Positions 35,669-47,685 of a stretch of 64,000 nucleotides of DNA are shown here, piece after piece. This stretch comes from Thermothelomyces thermophilus ATCC 42464 (taxonomy: Eukaryota; Ascomycota; Sordariomycetes; Sordariales; Chaetomiaceae). The position numbers and the translations under genes were made by a program. Position 1 is the stretch's first letter; the number at the start of each line of letters is the position of its first letter. The stretch is taken from NCBI RefSeq assembly GCF_000226095.1, contig NC_016472.1, positions 3,286,001 to 3,350,000 of the forward strand, read 5' to 3'. Below the pieces are notes generated by a model. That model saw only the letters and a list, made by a program, of their open reading frames with translations. It did not search any database and was not told the DNA's origin.

Positions 35669-36764
35669 ATGAGGCCATTGCGCGCTGCCAACAGCATGCT
35701 ACGCGGCATTGCGACCGGCAGCGCGTCGCGCAGGTGCGTTCTGACACTCCGGCGATGGGTTTGCTCCCCAATCAAAAATTGGTGGTATGTATATACATGG
35801 AAATTGGACTGGCAGGCTAACGCAATAAGCTCGCAGGACCACTTTGTTCGCGGTCCGACACCTGAGCAGGGCAAGGGCGGCACCCATCTCCCACCACATC
35901 ATCGTCACGAGCAGCACCAGCAACTGCACTAGCATTATTACCAGCCCCCCCACCAGCACCAGCACCAGTAGCAATTGGCCATGTCGTGGTGGCCCGCAGA
36001 GCCGGCTCTTTTCCCACACTCCTGCGTGCCAGAAGAAGAAAACAGCCAAGCAGGTTCTAAAACGACAAAAAAAGAACAAGCGGGATGACGACGACGACGC
36101 CGACGACGACGACGCCGAGAACGACTCATCATCCTCTTCTTCCCAACCCAACAACGGCAGCCGGGCGGGGGAGGCGGACGGGCCGGACCCGTTCGACTTT
36201 GGCGACCTGCAGGCGGCGTTCGACCGGGCCGAGAAGCGCTTCGGCGAGGAGCTGAAGAAGCTGCGGGCCGGGGGGCGGTCCAACGCGGACGCGATCGGGG
36301 CGATCCCCGTGCAGCCGGACAAGCGGTCGCCGCAGACGACGTTCCCGCTGCGGGAGCTGGCGACGGTGGCGCCGCTGGGCGGGCGGCGGTGGAGCATCCT
36401 GGCGTTCGAGGAGGCGTCGGTCAAGCCGATCATCAGCGCGGTGCAGCGGTCCGACGGGTTCGGCGGCCAGCAGCCGCAGCGGAGCGCCGACAACCCGCTC
36501 GAGCTGACCGTCACGGTCGAGCCCGAGCGCGCCGACGCCCTCGCCCGCCGCGCCAAGGACCTCTGCCAGGCCTGGCGCACCAGGGTCCGCGACGACGCCC
36601 ACCGCCGCGCCGAGCTGCACAAGAAGTGGCGCGCCGACGGCCTCCTGCTCGCCGACGACCTCCACCGCCTCAAGGAGAAGCTCCAGAAGCTCCAGGACGA
36701 GCGCATGAGGGGCATCCAGGCCAAGGAGAAGGAGGTCGTCGCCGCCATCATGGCTAGGGGCTAA
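35669..36764 (+). CDS. RRF1: Mitochondrial ribosome recycling factor
   Basis: Splits post-termination mitoribosomes together with EF-G2 in the mitochondrial matrix. Exons 35669-35733 and 35837-36764 are joined by a 103-bp phase-2 intron with donor GTGCGT and a GGCTAACG branch site. The product is 330 residues. The start at 35669 is preferred over the internal ATG at 35844 because the first exon adds a typical Arg/Ser/Ala-rich, acid-free presequence (MRPLRAANSMLRGIATG). An acidic poly-Asp/Ser linker follows (RDDDDDADDDDAEND). The RRF domain occupies roughly the C-terminal 190 residues, with family features VKPIISAVQRSDG, LTVTVEPERADALARRAKDLCQAWRTRVRDDAHRRAELHKKW and a C-terminal lysine-rich helix. 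It converges with the gene at 37111-38397. Confidence 0.92.
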
Positions 36765-37110
36765 CTAAGCCCGGAGGCGAGCATTTTTCCTGGTTCATCC
36801 CCGAGAATTAAAAGAAAAAAAAACGCACACAGACACTAGATCAAGGGGCATGCAAGGATATGAGGTGTAATATCTATTTGTGTGACTAGATACCTTTTGT
36901 ACAAATAGCCGGAACGACCAAGAAAAAAAATAAATAAACATGCGGCCACTGACGGTATTGTTACATCTGGAGAGACGACACAAGACAAAGAGAGAGCCCA
37001 TCTGGCCCAACGAGCTCGTGACGTCCACTGTTATTGTCTTACCCTTTCTTACCCCCCCCCCCCCCCCGGGCCCGACCCATTCCTCTTTTTATTCTCTCTC
37101 CCGCTTTCCA
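36765..37110. other. Convergent 346-bp spacer with C16 run
   Basis: Shared 3' region of two convergent genes for mitochondrial-type proteins. A run of sixteen C lies at 37052-37067, followed by GGGCCCG. A-rich tracts at 36,812-36,824 and 36,920-36,938 could serve 3' end formation. Confidence 0.6.
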
Positions 37111-38397
37111 TTAACGTTTGGCCTGTGGCTGAGCAGCGGGCTTACCACCTTGCTGAGGCGGCAGCAGCGAGAGCACCTTATCAATAAACTTCTGCGAGTC
37201 GGCCTCCATGTAGGTAGAAGTCCGGGAGTGGTAGTTGGCCATGGTGCCCTTGACGTCGGTGATGTCGGCAAACTTGGGCTCCTCGTACTTGCCGAGGACG
37301 GCGGGCTCGAGGATGGCCTTCTTGATCTTCTCGTTGGGCCCGACCAGGCGGAGCTTGGGGTAGGCGCTCTCGATCCACTCGCGCTCGCCCTTGCTGTGCA
37401 CAAAGATGGGCTTCTTGTAAAAGTAGCGCTTCATGACCTCCTTGAGGTCGGTCGTGACGCCCGAGTCCGAGTTGAAGGCCATGCCGCCCGTCATGAGGCG
37501 CATGTTGCGCAGCACCGTCTCGGCGGGCCCGATGGGCGCGTCCGTCGCCACCGCCGCGCCGTACCCCGTCAGCGTCTCGGCCGTCAGCTTGGGGGTGTGC
37601 GGCACCACCTCGCCCTTGTCCAGCCGGTCGAGCACGGCCTGCTCCTCCGGATTCCACACCAGCTTGCCGCTCTCGGGCGTCGTCTCCTTGTCGCTGTCCT
37701 TCTTCGCGCCCCTGGACTCGCGGGCCCCGCGCCCGCGGCCCCTGAGACGGCCGCCGCCTCCCCGAGCTCCGCCCGCGAACCTGCCGGCGCCGAGAGCCCC
37801 GAACCTGCCCGCTCCCCCGATCGCTCCGCGACCGGCGCCGAACCCGATCCGCGGCCGCCCAATCGTCCCCCCGCCCCGGCCGAACGGCGTCCGGCCGCGG
37901 AGCCCGCCCCGCAGGCTGCGCAGGTTCAGCACGCGGGGGCCCGACGCCCCGGACCCCGGCGCCGCGGCGGCGTCGGGGGAGACGCGCAGGGAGCGGGCAT
38001 CGATTCCGCCGGCGCTGGGGCTGCTGCTGCTGCTGCTGCTGCTACTACTGCCGGAGCGGCGCGGTCCCGAGCTTGACGGAATGCCCCGTACTTCGCCCAG
38101 CCCCCGTGCGCTGTTGTTCGTAGTGGTGGTGTTGTTGAGCTGAGCGAGGCGCTGCACCGCGGCGGACTGGGCGCGAGGTTTCCTTGACTTGATGCTGCTG
38201 CTGCTGCTTGTGTTCTCGTTGGATTTCGCATCGTTACTGCTGGTATTGTTGTTCTTGTTGCTGCTCTCGGAGGCCGAGTTGGAGGTGGTCGAGAAGAAGG
38301 ATGCTGGCGTCGTGGTGCGGATGGGTAGAGTCAGGGCGCGAGCGGTTCCTGAGGGGGCAGCGCGCCCCAGCGCGGACCGGAGTGCGTGCCGGCTCAT
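37111..38397 (-). CDS. Predicted mitochondrial protein of unknown function, Ser- and Gly/Arg-rich
   Basis: Single uninterrupted frame of 428 residues. The N-terminus (MSRHALRSALGRAAPSGTAR) is Arg/Ala/Ser-rich with no acids, a good matrix-targeting presequence. A long low-complexity section follows: Asn/Ser repeats, a run of ten serines, then a Gly/Arg-rich part with RGRGRGARESRG-type RG repeats (about residues 155-235). The C-terminal half is ordinary folded-type sequence (KLVWNPEEQAVLDRLDKGEVVPHTPK..., MKRYFYKKPIFVHSKGEREWIESAYPKLRL...), so this part is probably the conserved domain. I do not recognise the family. A mitoribosome- or RNA-associated role would fit the RG repeats and presequence, but that is inference. 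Confidence 0.8.
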   Translation of the reverse strand: MSRHALRSALGRAAPSGTARALTLPIRTTTPASFFSTTSNSASESSNKNNNTSSNDAKSNENTSSSSSIKSRKPRAQSAAVQRLAQLNNTTTTNNSARGLGEVRGIPSSSGPRRSGSSSSSSSSSSPSAGGIDARSLRVSPDAAAAPGSGASGPRVLNLRSLRGGLRGRTPFGRGGGTIGRPRIGFGAGRGAIGGAGRFGALGAGRFAGGARGGGGRLRGRGRGARESRGAKKDSDKETTPESGKLVWNPEEQAVLDRLDKGEVVPHTPKLTAETLTGYGAAVATDAPIGPAETVLRNMRLMTGGMAFNSDSGVTTDLKEVMKRYFYKKPIFVHSKGEREWIESAYPKLRLVGPNEKIKKAILEPAVLGKYEEPKFADITDVKGTMANYHSRTSTYMEADSQKFIDKVLSLLPPQQGGKPAAQPQAKR

Positions 38398-41300
38398 CGC
38401 TTCTCTGTGTTTGTATTTGCGTGTCGAATGGTGGTGACCCTCATAGAGCGAGCCTCGAGGGTTCGTTGTCCGACCGTCCGACCGTCTCTAGCTCGCGAGG
38501 TCCGGAGACTGAATATGGATGGGAAAATGGATGCGGTTCGAGTCGAAAATGTTAGCAAAGCTGTCATTGGTCAATGTTATCGATACATGGGTGGGGCCCG
38601 ACTCGGGACCTGCTATGCCTGCCGTGCCTTCCTAGATAAGCTACTGAGTGCTTCAAGCACGAGGTTCTCATGCGCATCAGCTCCCAAAGTTTCTAAAACG
38701 GATTGTGATGGTGTGTTCTTGGGCTTGAAAGAGATATTGACGTCTATTGGTCTTTTAGGTTACACTTGCCGTTCAGTAAACTGCAAACTTACGGCTATCC
38801 GTTGTCTGTTTGGCGCCTTCACCAAGCAAGTGCTCACCCGACTCCTTCCCCAGCAGCCACAGGCTTCCTTCCAGATACCCGTGGCAAATTCTTTCTTGGT
38901 GATTATACTGGCGATATCAGGTGTCGCTCGAGTAGTCTATGTACAAATCAGAAATTTAGCCCGTGGAGTGCTGTAGGACAGCTTCTTGGTACCGCAAATG
39001 ATCAAGAACTTGTGTTGAGAAGGTGACGATAGGCACACGAGCGCGGAGTACTTCAGTAAAGGCTACGTTGACACCCTGCCGTGGCCGTTGTCAATGAGGT
39101 TCATGCTTCAGAATTATCTCTGACTAAACGGTCCCTTTAAGATATATGGAAATGCATCCACTACCCGTGGCTGCTACTTCACTGTCGAGCTCGCCCACAG
39201 GCGGACGCTCAATGACATCCGGTGCTCACCAGCCGCACCTTCCCCTCTCCCTCTCCTGACGGGGTCGCTGCAACGTTCAAGTTCCACATATTCGAAACAA
39301 TCAAACGCTAGGTTTGAGCTGATTAAGGTTACTCCTGTCCTCACCAGTAGTTCGTCCATCGTCAACTCTCGCCTAACTGAGCTAGTAAGGATTGCACTTG
39401 ACGGATTGTCGGTTACGAAGTCTGCAGACGCGCCCAAATCGTTGATGGTCTGACGAGACGCTTATCACTCAGTGAGAGCGTCTGCTATGATGTCTCACAT
39501 ACGGCATAGACGAACTTGTCACGGGTGTCATACAAAGCCTCCCCCGGTCTAGTTAGTTGTCATGCCCCGTCATCTGGGTGGGTTGATGAGTTCGCGAATT
39601 CCGAACTCGGCGAGAGTGAACCGAGCCGAGAATCCCGATATTGCGTTCCAAACCCCATCTTACCTCTGTTCTCCTCTCGCTTTTGCCAACTCCTGTACCC
39701 TCATTGTCCGCTCTCTGGCTGCATATCGCACAGTGGATGACGAGTAGGGCCACTTCTTCTATGTACATACAGCACGATCGCGTTGATCAGCCAGTCAGCC
39801 GTCAACATTTCTACCAGACGCGAACAGCTCACCGTGAAAATGATCCCGGAAAGTGTTCTCAAACAGACAGAAGGCAGTGGCACGCCGCCTCGTCGATCAA
39901 CAGACTCCATACCGGGGACGTGAGCCGCTACGTCGCAGGGCACTATATGAGATATTGCAGGCTGCAGCAGGCGGGCAGGGTATCCGCAGGCCTTCCCGGC
40001 GGCGATGTTGCAGAGCCTAAATGCGCCAGAGGGTCCTGCGGGCGGACGCAAGCAATCACCCTGGCGGCCTGTAAGCGAACAGCCGGCATCCCGAGCGTCG
40101 GCACTTGAGCTCACTCGGGGGCGTCACCCGAGGAGGTGCAGCACGCAAAGGAGTCATCAAGGTGATTGCCCGGCACGCGTTTCCGGCTCTGAGTGTGATG
40201 GTGTGGGAGCGCCTAGTAAGGCGTCCTCGACTCACTGGTCCACCCTCTCACCATCAGTCGGCCGGCCACGGAAAGGAAGGATGGACAGCGACAAAGTCGT
40301 TTTGCGAGCCAACAGTCGTCTCAACAGTCGTCTCAACACTCGTCTCAGCGTTCTTAATGATCCACCAATCCTTGCTGCCTGATGAGCATGCCTCGCCGCG
40401 AGCAAGAACTCAATGACACCGTAGCCGCGGAGAGCGAGCCCTGTTAGATCCGGGAAAAGCCATGTTGGTTCGTAGATCCGCCTCGTCCGGATGCCCGCGC
40501 GGAATATTCCTCAAGTGACCCGACGACCGGCCGTTGAGGGCTCGGGTCATGCCCTCTCTCGGTACGGGGCCAAGAGGATGGCGGCCGGCCTCGGACGGCA
40601 GGGGATTGAGATGGGCTCGAGGAAGCTTAACTAGTCCAGATCCCGGCTCATTAATAAGCGCGGAGACGCAAGTGCAAACGAGGTTCGAACGACCAAGTGG
40701 CCGTGGAACACCCACACCTCGCCGTCCTGCGAACTAACGTAGTGTCGACGACCCCCACCCTTTCAGCGATGGCGGAACGCGGTCCCGTTCGCGTGTAACA
40801 GGCAGATCTCGGGAAATACACTGCACGGTTATGATCTCCAATCGATTAGAACGGCGGGAGGTGTGGCCTTATCGGGGCGCGCTTCGCGCTCGCCTGCTTA
40901 TACCAAATTCCGCCTCGCCTCGGGGGCCGGAGGAGTCGCTCCATTGGGTGCAATGCCAGGCCCATGTGACCAGGGAAATGAAGGGTGCGAATGGATGAGG
41001 CTCTCTTGGACGTTGCATTCCCGCCGAAAGCTGCTGCAGGGTGTGGCTACTGCAGCCAAAAAAAGGTGTGTGTGGGAGAGCGACACCACGCCTTCAAGCG
41101 ATAGGCCAGACGCAGGGCGTGGCCGGAACGTAACTGCACCAAGCCTCACGTTACGCGAAAACCGATCTCCGTCATCAAGCGCCGGAATGTCGACGTACGC
41201 TATAGTTACAAGTTTGAACGGCGTCGATGCCGCAAGGCAACGCGCTTGCATGGGTCCGCCACGAGCTCGCAACGTGATTGCTCGAGGTCGAAAAGGTATT

Positions 41301-44300
41301 TCGCCGTACTAGTCCTGTGCCTGCGACTTGGGAAACGGCCCGGGTCTGTCCGATGATCTTGTTTGTCATTATCATACAAAGGTCGAGCTGCCCGGTGCTC
41401 GGAAACTTTGTCGGGCAGGCGCTACTGGTGAGGGTGAGAGGTTAGTTAGTACTGTGTAATTTGAGTCCGGGACGGGATCCCTGCGCATTATGGAACGGAC
41501 CCCCAATCACCAGCGGCAGTGAGGAGGGAGATAAGAGGATAAGTGCAAGCTGGAAGTTTGAGGGCGGTAATCTGTTGTTAGTAACGCGATGCCACGTGAG
41601 TTGGAATAACTCGACCGCCCGGAAGGAAGCAAGCCACAGCCGAAACATGGCTTGCGTGGGCCCCACGCACCGAGCAACTAGTGTACTGTTAGGTCCCGTA
41701 CATGCCCTGCAGCTTCAAGCTCCCCACAATTTCTCCAACTTTCGAGAACGTTTCAAGGCAACGAACGCTCCTTGCCGAGTTCATGTACGGATGTACATAC
41801 TATGTACTGCGCACAGATGAGAAGCTTATTCCGGCAATTTTCTCCGATTTGTTTCAAGCATGGGTATGGGGGGTTACAAGAAAAAAAAAAGAGAACGAAA
41901 ATCGATTAAACATCGAGCAGGAGCGCCCGATTTCCTGTGCGAATGCCCACCTTCGCATTCCTAGGGTGGTCTGCAATGCCGACTCTCCGACAAGGGGCGA
42001 CGGGCTCGGCCTTGGATGCCGTTAGTTCCTTGTGATGGGCTCGGCTGCTGTTCTTTTTGGCCGACGTTCACCCGCGACCACAGCTAACTACACTATTTCC
42101 GTCTACACTAACAGTACCCACGTACTCCGTAGGACAAAGACTGTGTGAGATACCGCCGAGAGCTTGCCGTGTCGGCCCTGCTGGCGGGTCTCGATCTCGC
42201 TTCACCACCGAGTTGCCCCGTCGTCCACCCGCCTCCGGATTCGCGCCGAAAGCTTGGAGGAGTCTTACAGATAAGCTGTCGGCCCGACCAGGGTCCAAGT
42301 TCTTCTGGAGGATCTTTGTTTGGTCGAGTGATTGCACTGATTCCACTGATTCGCACCCACCAAGTTGAGAGGGAGCATCGCACCGTGTTGGGATGCGACA
42401 GTCGGGGTCTAACTAGAGGGAACATTTCTCACAACCGCTCCATCATCCGCGCTTGGTTATACTCGATCGCGTGGGACGGTCCTCGAGCTTCTTCTTCCCA
42501 GGGACATGGCACATACAACCATCCCGCGGAATCTACTGGTCATGCATGGCGGGAAGGCAAATGCACGTCACTTAGTTAACCTCGAACATCGAGTCGAGTC
42601 GAAACGCTTACACTAGATCGGGTATGAAAGCGCGGTAAGGTCGTCACAAATCATACCCAGCGGGACGACTTGATCTGGAAGGACGTTGGACCTCGTCGGC
42701 CAATCAACCCGCAATGCCGGGGTTGATTGGACCAGGAGTCCGGGCCGGCTTCCCGCCCCAGGAGAATGCCTTGCCGAATCTGACCAGGGCTAGCCAGGGC
42801 TACCCCACGATACCCAGTTTTTGCAAAACCTCGGTTCTTGATTCGATCTCTGCCCTGTTTCGTCATCTCTTCGGCTCTGAGGCTCAACACCAGAGCCATT
42901 CTGCCGACTATCCTGTCGTGTTGATCAACGTTTGAGAGTGGGCTCCAGCGTTTCGCGAGTAATGGGCAACCCGTCCATTCCCGGGGGCAGAGAAAGCGAG
43001 TCTGCAACCAGGGCAGCTACTCTTACGAAACGCAAAAACACGGAGCTGGAGCCAGTCACGGCTGACCTGCCAGATGGCCATGCCAATCGTCTGAAGCCGT
43101 CTGGGGTCATTCCACGGGATCGCAGAGGATCACCTCTCGCCCCAGAACTCTAACCTGGAAGCGCAGCGGTCCAAGGGAGATGATCTGTCGCAGGCATGCA
43201 AAGTTGGTCTTTATGAAGGATTCAACAATCTCTCATCCCAAGGCCCTTCACTGTGCCAAGTTGGTCGTCCCCCCTTCACAAACAGGGATAGAGCAGCGCG
43301 CCTAGCCGTGTTTCTGGTTTAGCTGGCACGGCTGGCTTCCTGAAAGGCGAATCCCGTCGGGGGCGCCGTTTTTGGACAAGGAATACGGAATACCGCCATC
43401 GCCACGCTCCTGTTTGAAGCTGATCGGCAGAGCCTAGAAACCCGTCAGCCAACGACAGACGTGCGGCCGCTCTCCTTGCCGCATACTAGCTGTCTGACGG
43501 CCTCGTCCGCCACCATTTCCCATTCGAGCCACGCTAGTGTAGCCTTGCGACCCCCAACTCCACGTGGCCGAGATTGGCCGTTGGGAGACTCTCTCTCCAG
43601 GCGCAACAGCTGCATTATCTCGAAACCGCTCTCTCAGAAGCTCAACACCCCCTTGCTTGGCGTCAGGGGTGTCCCAAGGTCCCCCAACTTGGCCTCCGTA
43701 GATTGTACTGGTATCAAAGAACCCACCTTCAGTCCCACCCCACCTCGCCCGACTTTTGGTCCAAGGGCCCCGGGCCCTTGTTTGGGTACCGGAGCTTGCG
43801 TTTATGCAATAACCGCATGAGCTGCTCCGGCCCTAGCTGGGTGCCAAACGATACTACCGCTCAGACGGTCCGTTCCTACCGATGTGGCTATTTGCACCCG
43901 AGGGCGACAATCAAAAGGGAGAATCCCGGATGGAGGCCCGTCAGGTGGTGCTTTCTGCTCCCTGATCACTCCCAAGAAGCTTGGCTTTCCAGTCCCACCC
44001 CCCATGGTGCGGAACCTCTCCGTCTCCTCTGCTCCGTCTCGCCTGGTGCCGTTGGTTTGGTCGAGGACAGTTGGACGACGTGTCTCTTGTCCACTCCGTC
44101 TTCAGCAAACACATCGTTTGTTTATTTAACCCCTCCCGTGGAGGGCCCCCAGTTCCACTTCTCCAAGGCCTCCAGAGCTCCGTTCGTCCCGGGGGAACCG
44201 CCCCCCCTTTTATACAGCTTCGCGGTTAATGTTCGGGAAGAGCAAGCTGAGCGACCACTTACTTTATATTCCTCTGTCCCCTCTCCTCCATCTCCTGTTG

Positions 44301-44496
44301 TTTAGTTCCGGAGCGAGGCGTACTAGAGCAGCTGTGCTGTGTGTCTCCTTATCCCAACGCCGTTACATTAGCCTAAGCTATCCTCGGATCAACCTGTATC
44401 CTCCTTGAAGTAAAGGTTGGAAGGAGTTAGGAGTTATCCGTCCTCTCTTATAACACTCCATTTATAAGCACCGAGAGGAATCGAGGGCAGGTCACT
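38398..44496. other. Intergenic region, 6.1 kb, no gene supported
   Basis: No open frame resembles a known protein. Near 40,310-40,345 there are three tandem copies of a 12-bp word (CAACAGTCGTCT, the last with one change). The right end (43,400-44,460) is pyrimidine-rich on the plus strand, which keeps a 243-codon frame (43574-44305) free of stops; it is more likely the GH3 promoter than a gene. A TTAGCC word (XlnR-type GGCTAA on the other strand) lies at 44368-44373. No transposon coding remnant was seen. Confidence 0.5.
40310..40345. repeat. Three tandem copies of a 12-bp word
   Basis: CAACAGTCGTCT occurs at 40310-40321 and 40322-40333, then CAACACTCGTCT at 40334-40345. It lies in gene-empty DNA and has no assigned function. 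Confidence 0.75.
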
Positions 44497-47400
44497 ATGG
44501 CAGCACCTGCATCAGTGGAAAATGTCGACCTCAGGCAGGATATCGACCCAAATGCGTCGCCGGCCGGCAGCATCGACACCAATACAACCCCTGATACCGA
44601 ATTCTCGCCTCCGGAAAGCCCTCTCCAGCGGGGCGGACCGCCCAAGGATGCGAGGAAACTGGCGAGAACCAAGCTGGCCACCTTGACGACGGAAGAAAAG
44701 GTTCGCTGCGATAACGTTCCGCTTCTTGAACCGCAGAGTGTAATAACGCCGAGCAGGTATCTCTCCTGACAGCCGCAGACTTCTGGAGAACAAAAGCGAT
44801 TCCATCCAAGAACATCCCGGCAGTAAAGACGAGTGATGGGCCTAACGGCGCTCGCGGTGGCATCTTTGTGGGGGGCACAAAAGTGAGCTTAGCTTTCCCG
44901 CAGGACGAGGCTCGCGCGGGTGCACAAGACGCTGATCGCTCGAGACAGGCTGCGCTTTTCCCCTGCGGTATCTCGCTGGCAGCAACATGGAATAAGGATC
45001 TCCTTTACCAGGTTGGCCAGCACCTTGCGGACGAGGTCAAGGCTCGGTCGGCCAATGTCCTGCTCGCCCCTACAGTCTGCATGCACAGACACCCGCTGGG
45101 TGGGAGGAACTTTGAGTCTTTCTCCGAGGATCCTCTCTTGTGCGGCAAGCTGGCTGCCCAGTACATCAAGGGTCTCCAGGAGAAAGGCGTCGCCGCTACC
45201 ATAAAACGTCAGCTCGCTTCCGGACCTCTTCGCTCTTCTCTCTCTCACTCTTGTGAAGTGGATATGACGGACTGGCTGACTATTGAATAGACTTTGTCGG
45301 AAACGAGCAGGAGACGAACAGGATGACCATCAACTCGATCATCGCCGAACGGCCGCTTCGCGAACTCTACCTTCGCCCGTTCGAGATTGCGGTTCGCGAG
45401 GCCAAGCCGTGGGCTCTCATGAGTTCTTATAACCTTGTCAACGGCGTCCACGCGGACATGAACACGCACATCCTCAGGGATATCCTCCGCGGTGAGTGGG
45501 GATACGATGGGTAAGTGACGACTCGGCTAAGCATGCCGCCCCCCCGGTGATAAAGCGAGGAAGATCTGCTGACGCTCCAACCCCGCTAACCCCCCCTCCC
45601 CTCTCCCCCCCCAACCAGAACCATCATGTCGGACTGGGGAGGCGTCAACTCCACCGTCGAATCGATCAAGGCCGGATGCGACATTGAGTTCCCGTACTCT
45701 GACAAGTGGCGCTTCGGCAAGGTTCTTGACGCCCTCAAGGAAGGGAAGATTGCCGAGGCCGATATCGACCGGGCAGCCGAGAACGTGCTCACTCTGGTCG
45801 AGCGGACCAAGGGCAGCGACCTGACGGCCGAGGCCGAGGAAAGAGAGGACGACCGCGAAGAGACGAGGAATCTCATCCGCGAAGCGGGCGTGCAGGGGCT
45901 CACCCTCCTGAAGAACGAGGGGTCCATCCTGCCCATCGACCCGGCCACGGCCAAGGTTGCCGTGATCGGGCCCAATGCCAACAGGGCGATCGCGGGAGGC
46001 GGCGGGAGCGCCAGCCTCAACCCGTACTACACCACGCTGCCCCTGGACAGCATCCGCAAGGTTGCCAAGCAGCCGGTCAGCTACAGCCAGGGGTGCCACA
46101 TCCACAAGTGGCTTCCTGTTGCGTCCCCCTACTGCTCCGACAAGACGGGGAAGCAGGGGGTGTCGATCGAGTGGTTCAAGGGCGACAAGTTCGAGGGCCA
46201 GCCGGTCGTGTTCCAGCGGCGGACCAACACCGACCTCTTCCTGTGGGACTCGGCCCCGCTCGCCCAGGTCGGCCCGCAATGGTCGGCCATCGTGACGACC
46301 TACCTGACGCCCCCGAGCACGGGCAAGCACACCATCTCGTTCATGACGGTCGGGCCGGGCAGGCTCTACGTCAACGGGCAGCTCGCGCTGGACCTCTGGA
46401 ACTGGACCGAGGAGGGCGAGGCCATGTTCGACGGCTCGATCGACTACCTCGTCGACGTCGAGATGCAGGCGGGCCGGCCGGTGGAGCTCCGGGTCGAGAT
46501 CACCAACGAGCTGCGCCCGATCGCCAAGCAGAAGCAGTTCGACATGACGCACAAGTACGGCGGCTGCCGGATCGGGTTCAAGCCCGAGGACAAGGTCGAC
46601 TACCTGCAGGAGGCCGTCGATGCGGCCAAGGCGGCCGACGTCGCCGTGGTCATCGTCGGCCTGGACGCCGAGTGGGAGTCGGAGGGCTACGACCGCAAGA
46701 GCATGGACCTGCCCTCGGACGGGAGCCAGGACCGCCTCGTCGAGGCCGTCCTCGCGGCCAACCCGCGCACCGTCGTCGTCAACCAGTCCGGCTCACCCGT
46801 CACCATGCCCTGGGCCGACCGCGTGCCTGCCATTATCCAGGCGTGGTACCAGGGCCAGGAAGCCGGAAACGCCCTCGCCGCCGTGCTCTTTGGCCTCGAC
46901 AACCCAAGCGGCAAGCTCCCGGTAAGCCTGCAGCAACAACACCCCCACCTAACACTTCCCTCCCCCCCTTTTTTTTTTTTTTCTTTTTCCTTGCCCTATC
47001 CTACTTTACTCTATCCTACTCTGCACTGTTTACATTCTGACCTGTCTTGTTTCTAGTGCACCTTCCCCCGACGTCTCGAGGACACGCCCGCGTACCACAA
47101 CTGGCCCGGTGAGAACCTGGAGGTCATCTACGGCGAGGGCATGTACATCGGGTACCGGCACTACGACCGGGTCGGGGTGGCGCCGCTGTTCCCGTTCGGG
47201 CACGGGCTGTCGTACACGACGTTCGAGTACGGGCGGCCGTCGGTGAGCCCGAAGGTGCTCGGCCCGGACGGGGGCGCGATCGAGCTGGTGGTGGCCATCA
47301 GCAACGTCGGGCCGGTCCGGGGCCTCGAGACGGTGCAGGTGTACGTGCGGGACGAGCGGAGCCGGCTGCCGCGACCGGAAAAGGAGCTCGTCGCGTTCGA

Positions 47401-47685
47401 GAAGGTCGAGCTCGAGCCGGGCGAGACCAAGCACCTGCGCATCCCGCTCGACAAGTACGCCGTCGGCTACTACGACACGGCCCTGCGCCGCTGGGTGGCC
47501 GAGCAGGGCACCTTCCGGGCCCTGGTCGGTGCCTCGGCCGCGGATATCAAGTACGTAGTCTTTCCGACTTCTTCCCCGTTTGATGTTTGATCCTCTCTCG
47601 TCTTTCTCTTGGTTTGCTAACGTGGGGATGACCAAGGTATGATGTCGCGTTTGAGGTCAAGGAGACGTTTACCTGGGTTTTCTAG
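44497..47685 (+). CDS. Intracellular GH3 beta-glucosidase with PA14 domain
   Basis: Hydrolyses beta-glucosides such as cellobiose from the non-reducing end. Six exons (44497-44700, 44757-45207, 45291-45510, 45619-46921, 47057-47550, 47637-47685) encode 906 residues. There is no signal peptide, only a 55-residue polar N-terminus, so it is probably cytosolic. The (beta/alpha)8 domain carries [10 protein letters not shown] and KHFVGNEQE, and the nucleophile is Asp297 in [11 protein letters not shown]14 insert lies at about residues 395-555 ([26 protein letters not shown]). The acid/base glutamate lies in WESEGYDR (644-651). A fibronectin III-like domain ends the protein. The PA14-containing layout is that of Kluyveromyces BglI. 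The first intron has an atypical donor GTTCGC, and retention would stop translation within about 20 codons. The substrate is not certain. Confidence 0.94.

Noticed and set aside
35844-36764. Start of the mitochondrial recycling factor at the internal ATG 35844
   Set aside because: An upstream exon with good splice signals adds a proper mitochondrial presequence, which the internal start would lack.
43574-44305. 243-codon plus-strand frame before the GH3 gene
   Set aside because: The plus strand here is pyrimidine-rich, which removes stops; the translated sequence shows no family resemblance and the position suits a promoter.
44368-44373. XlnR/XYR1-type TTAGCC (GGCTAA) site in the GH3 promoter
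   Set aside because: A single six-base word, expected by chance; not enough to claim regulation.
45527-46552. 341-codon minus-strand frame opposite the GH3 gene
   Set aside because: Antisense shadow of exon 4; no recognisable domain and no independent start or splice signals.
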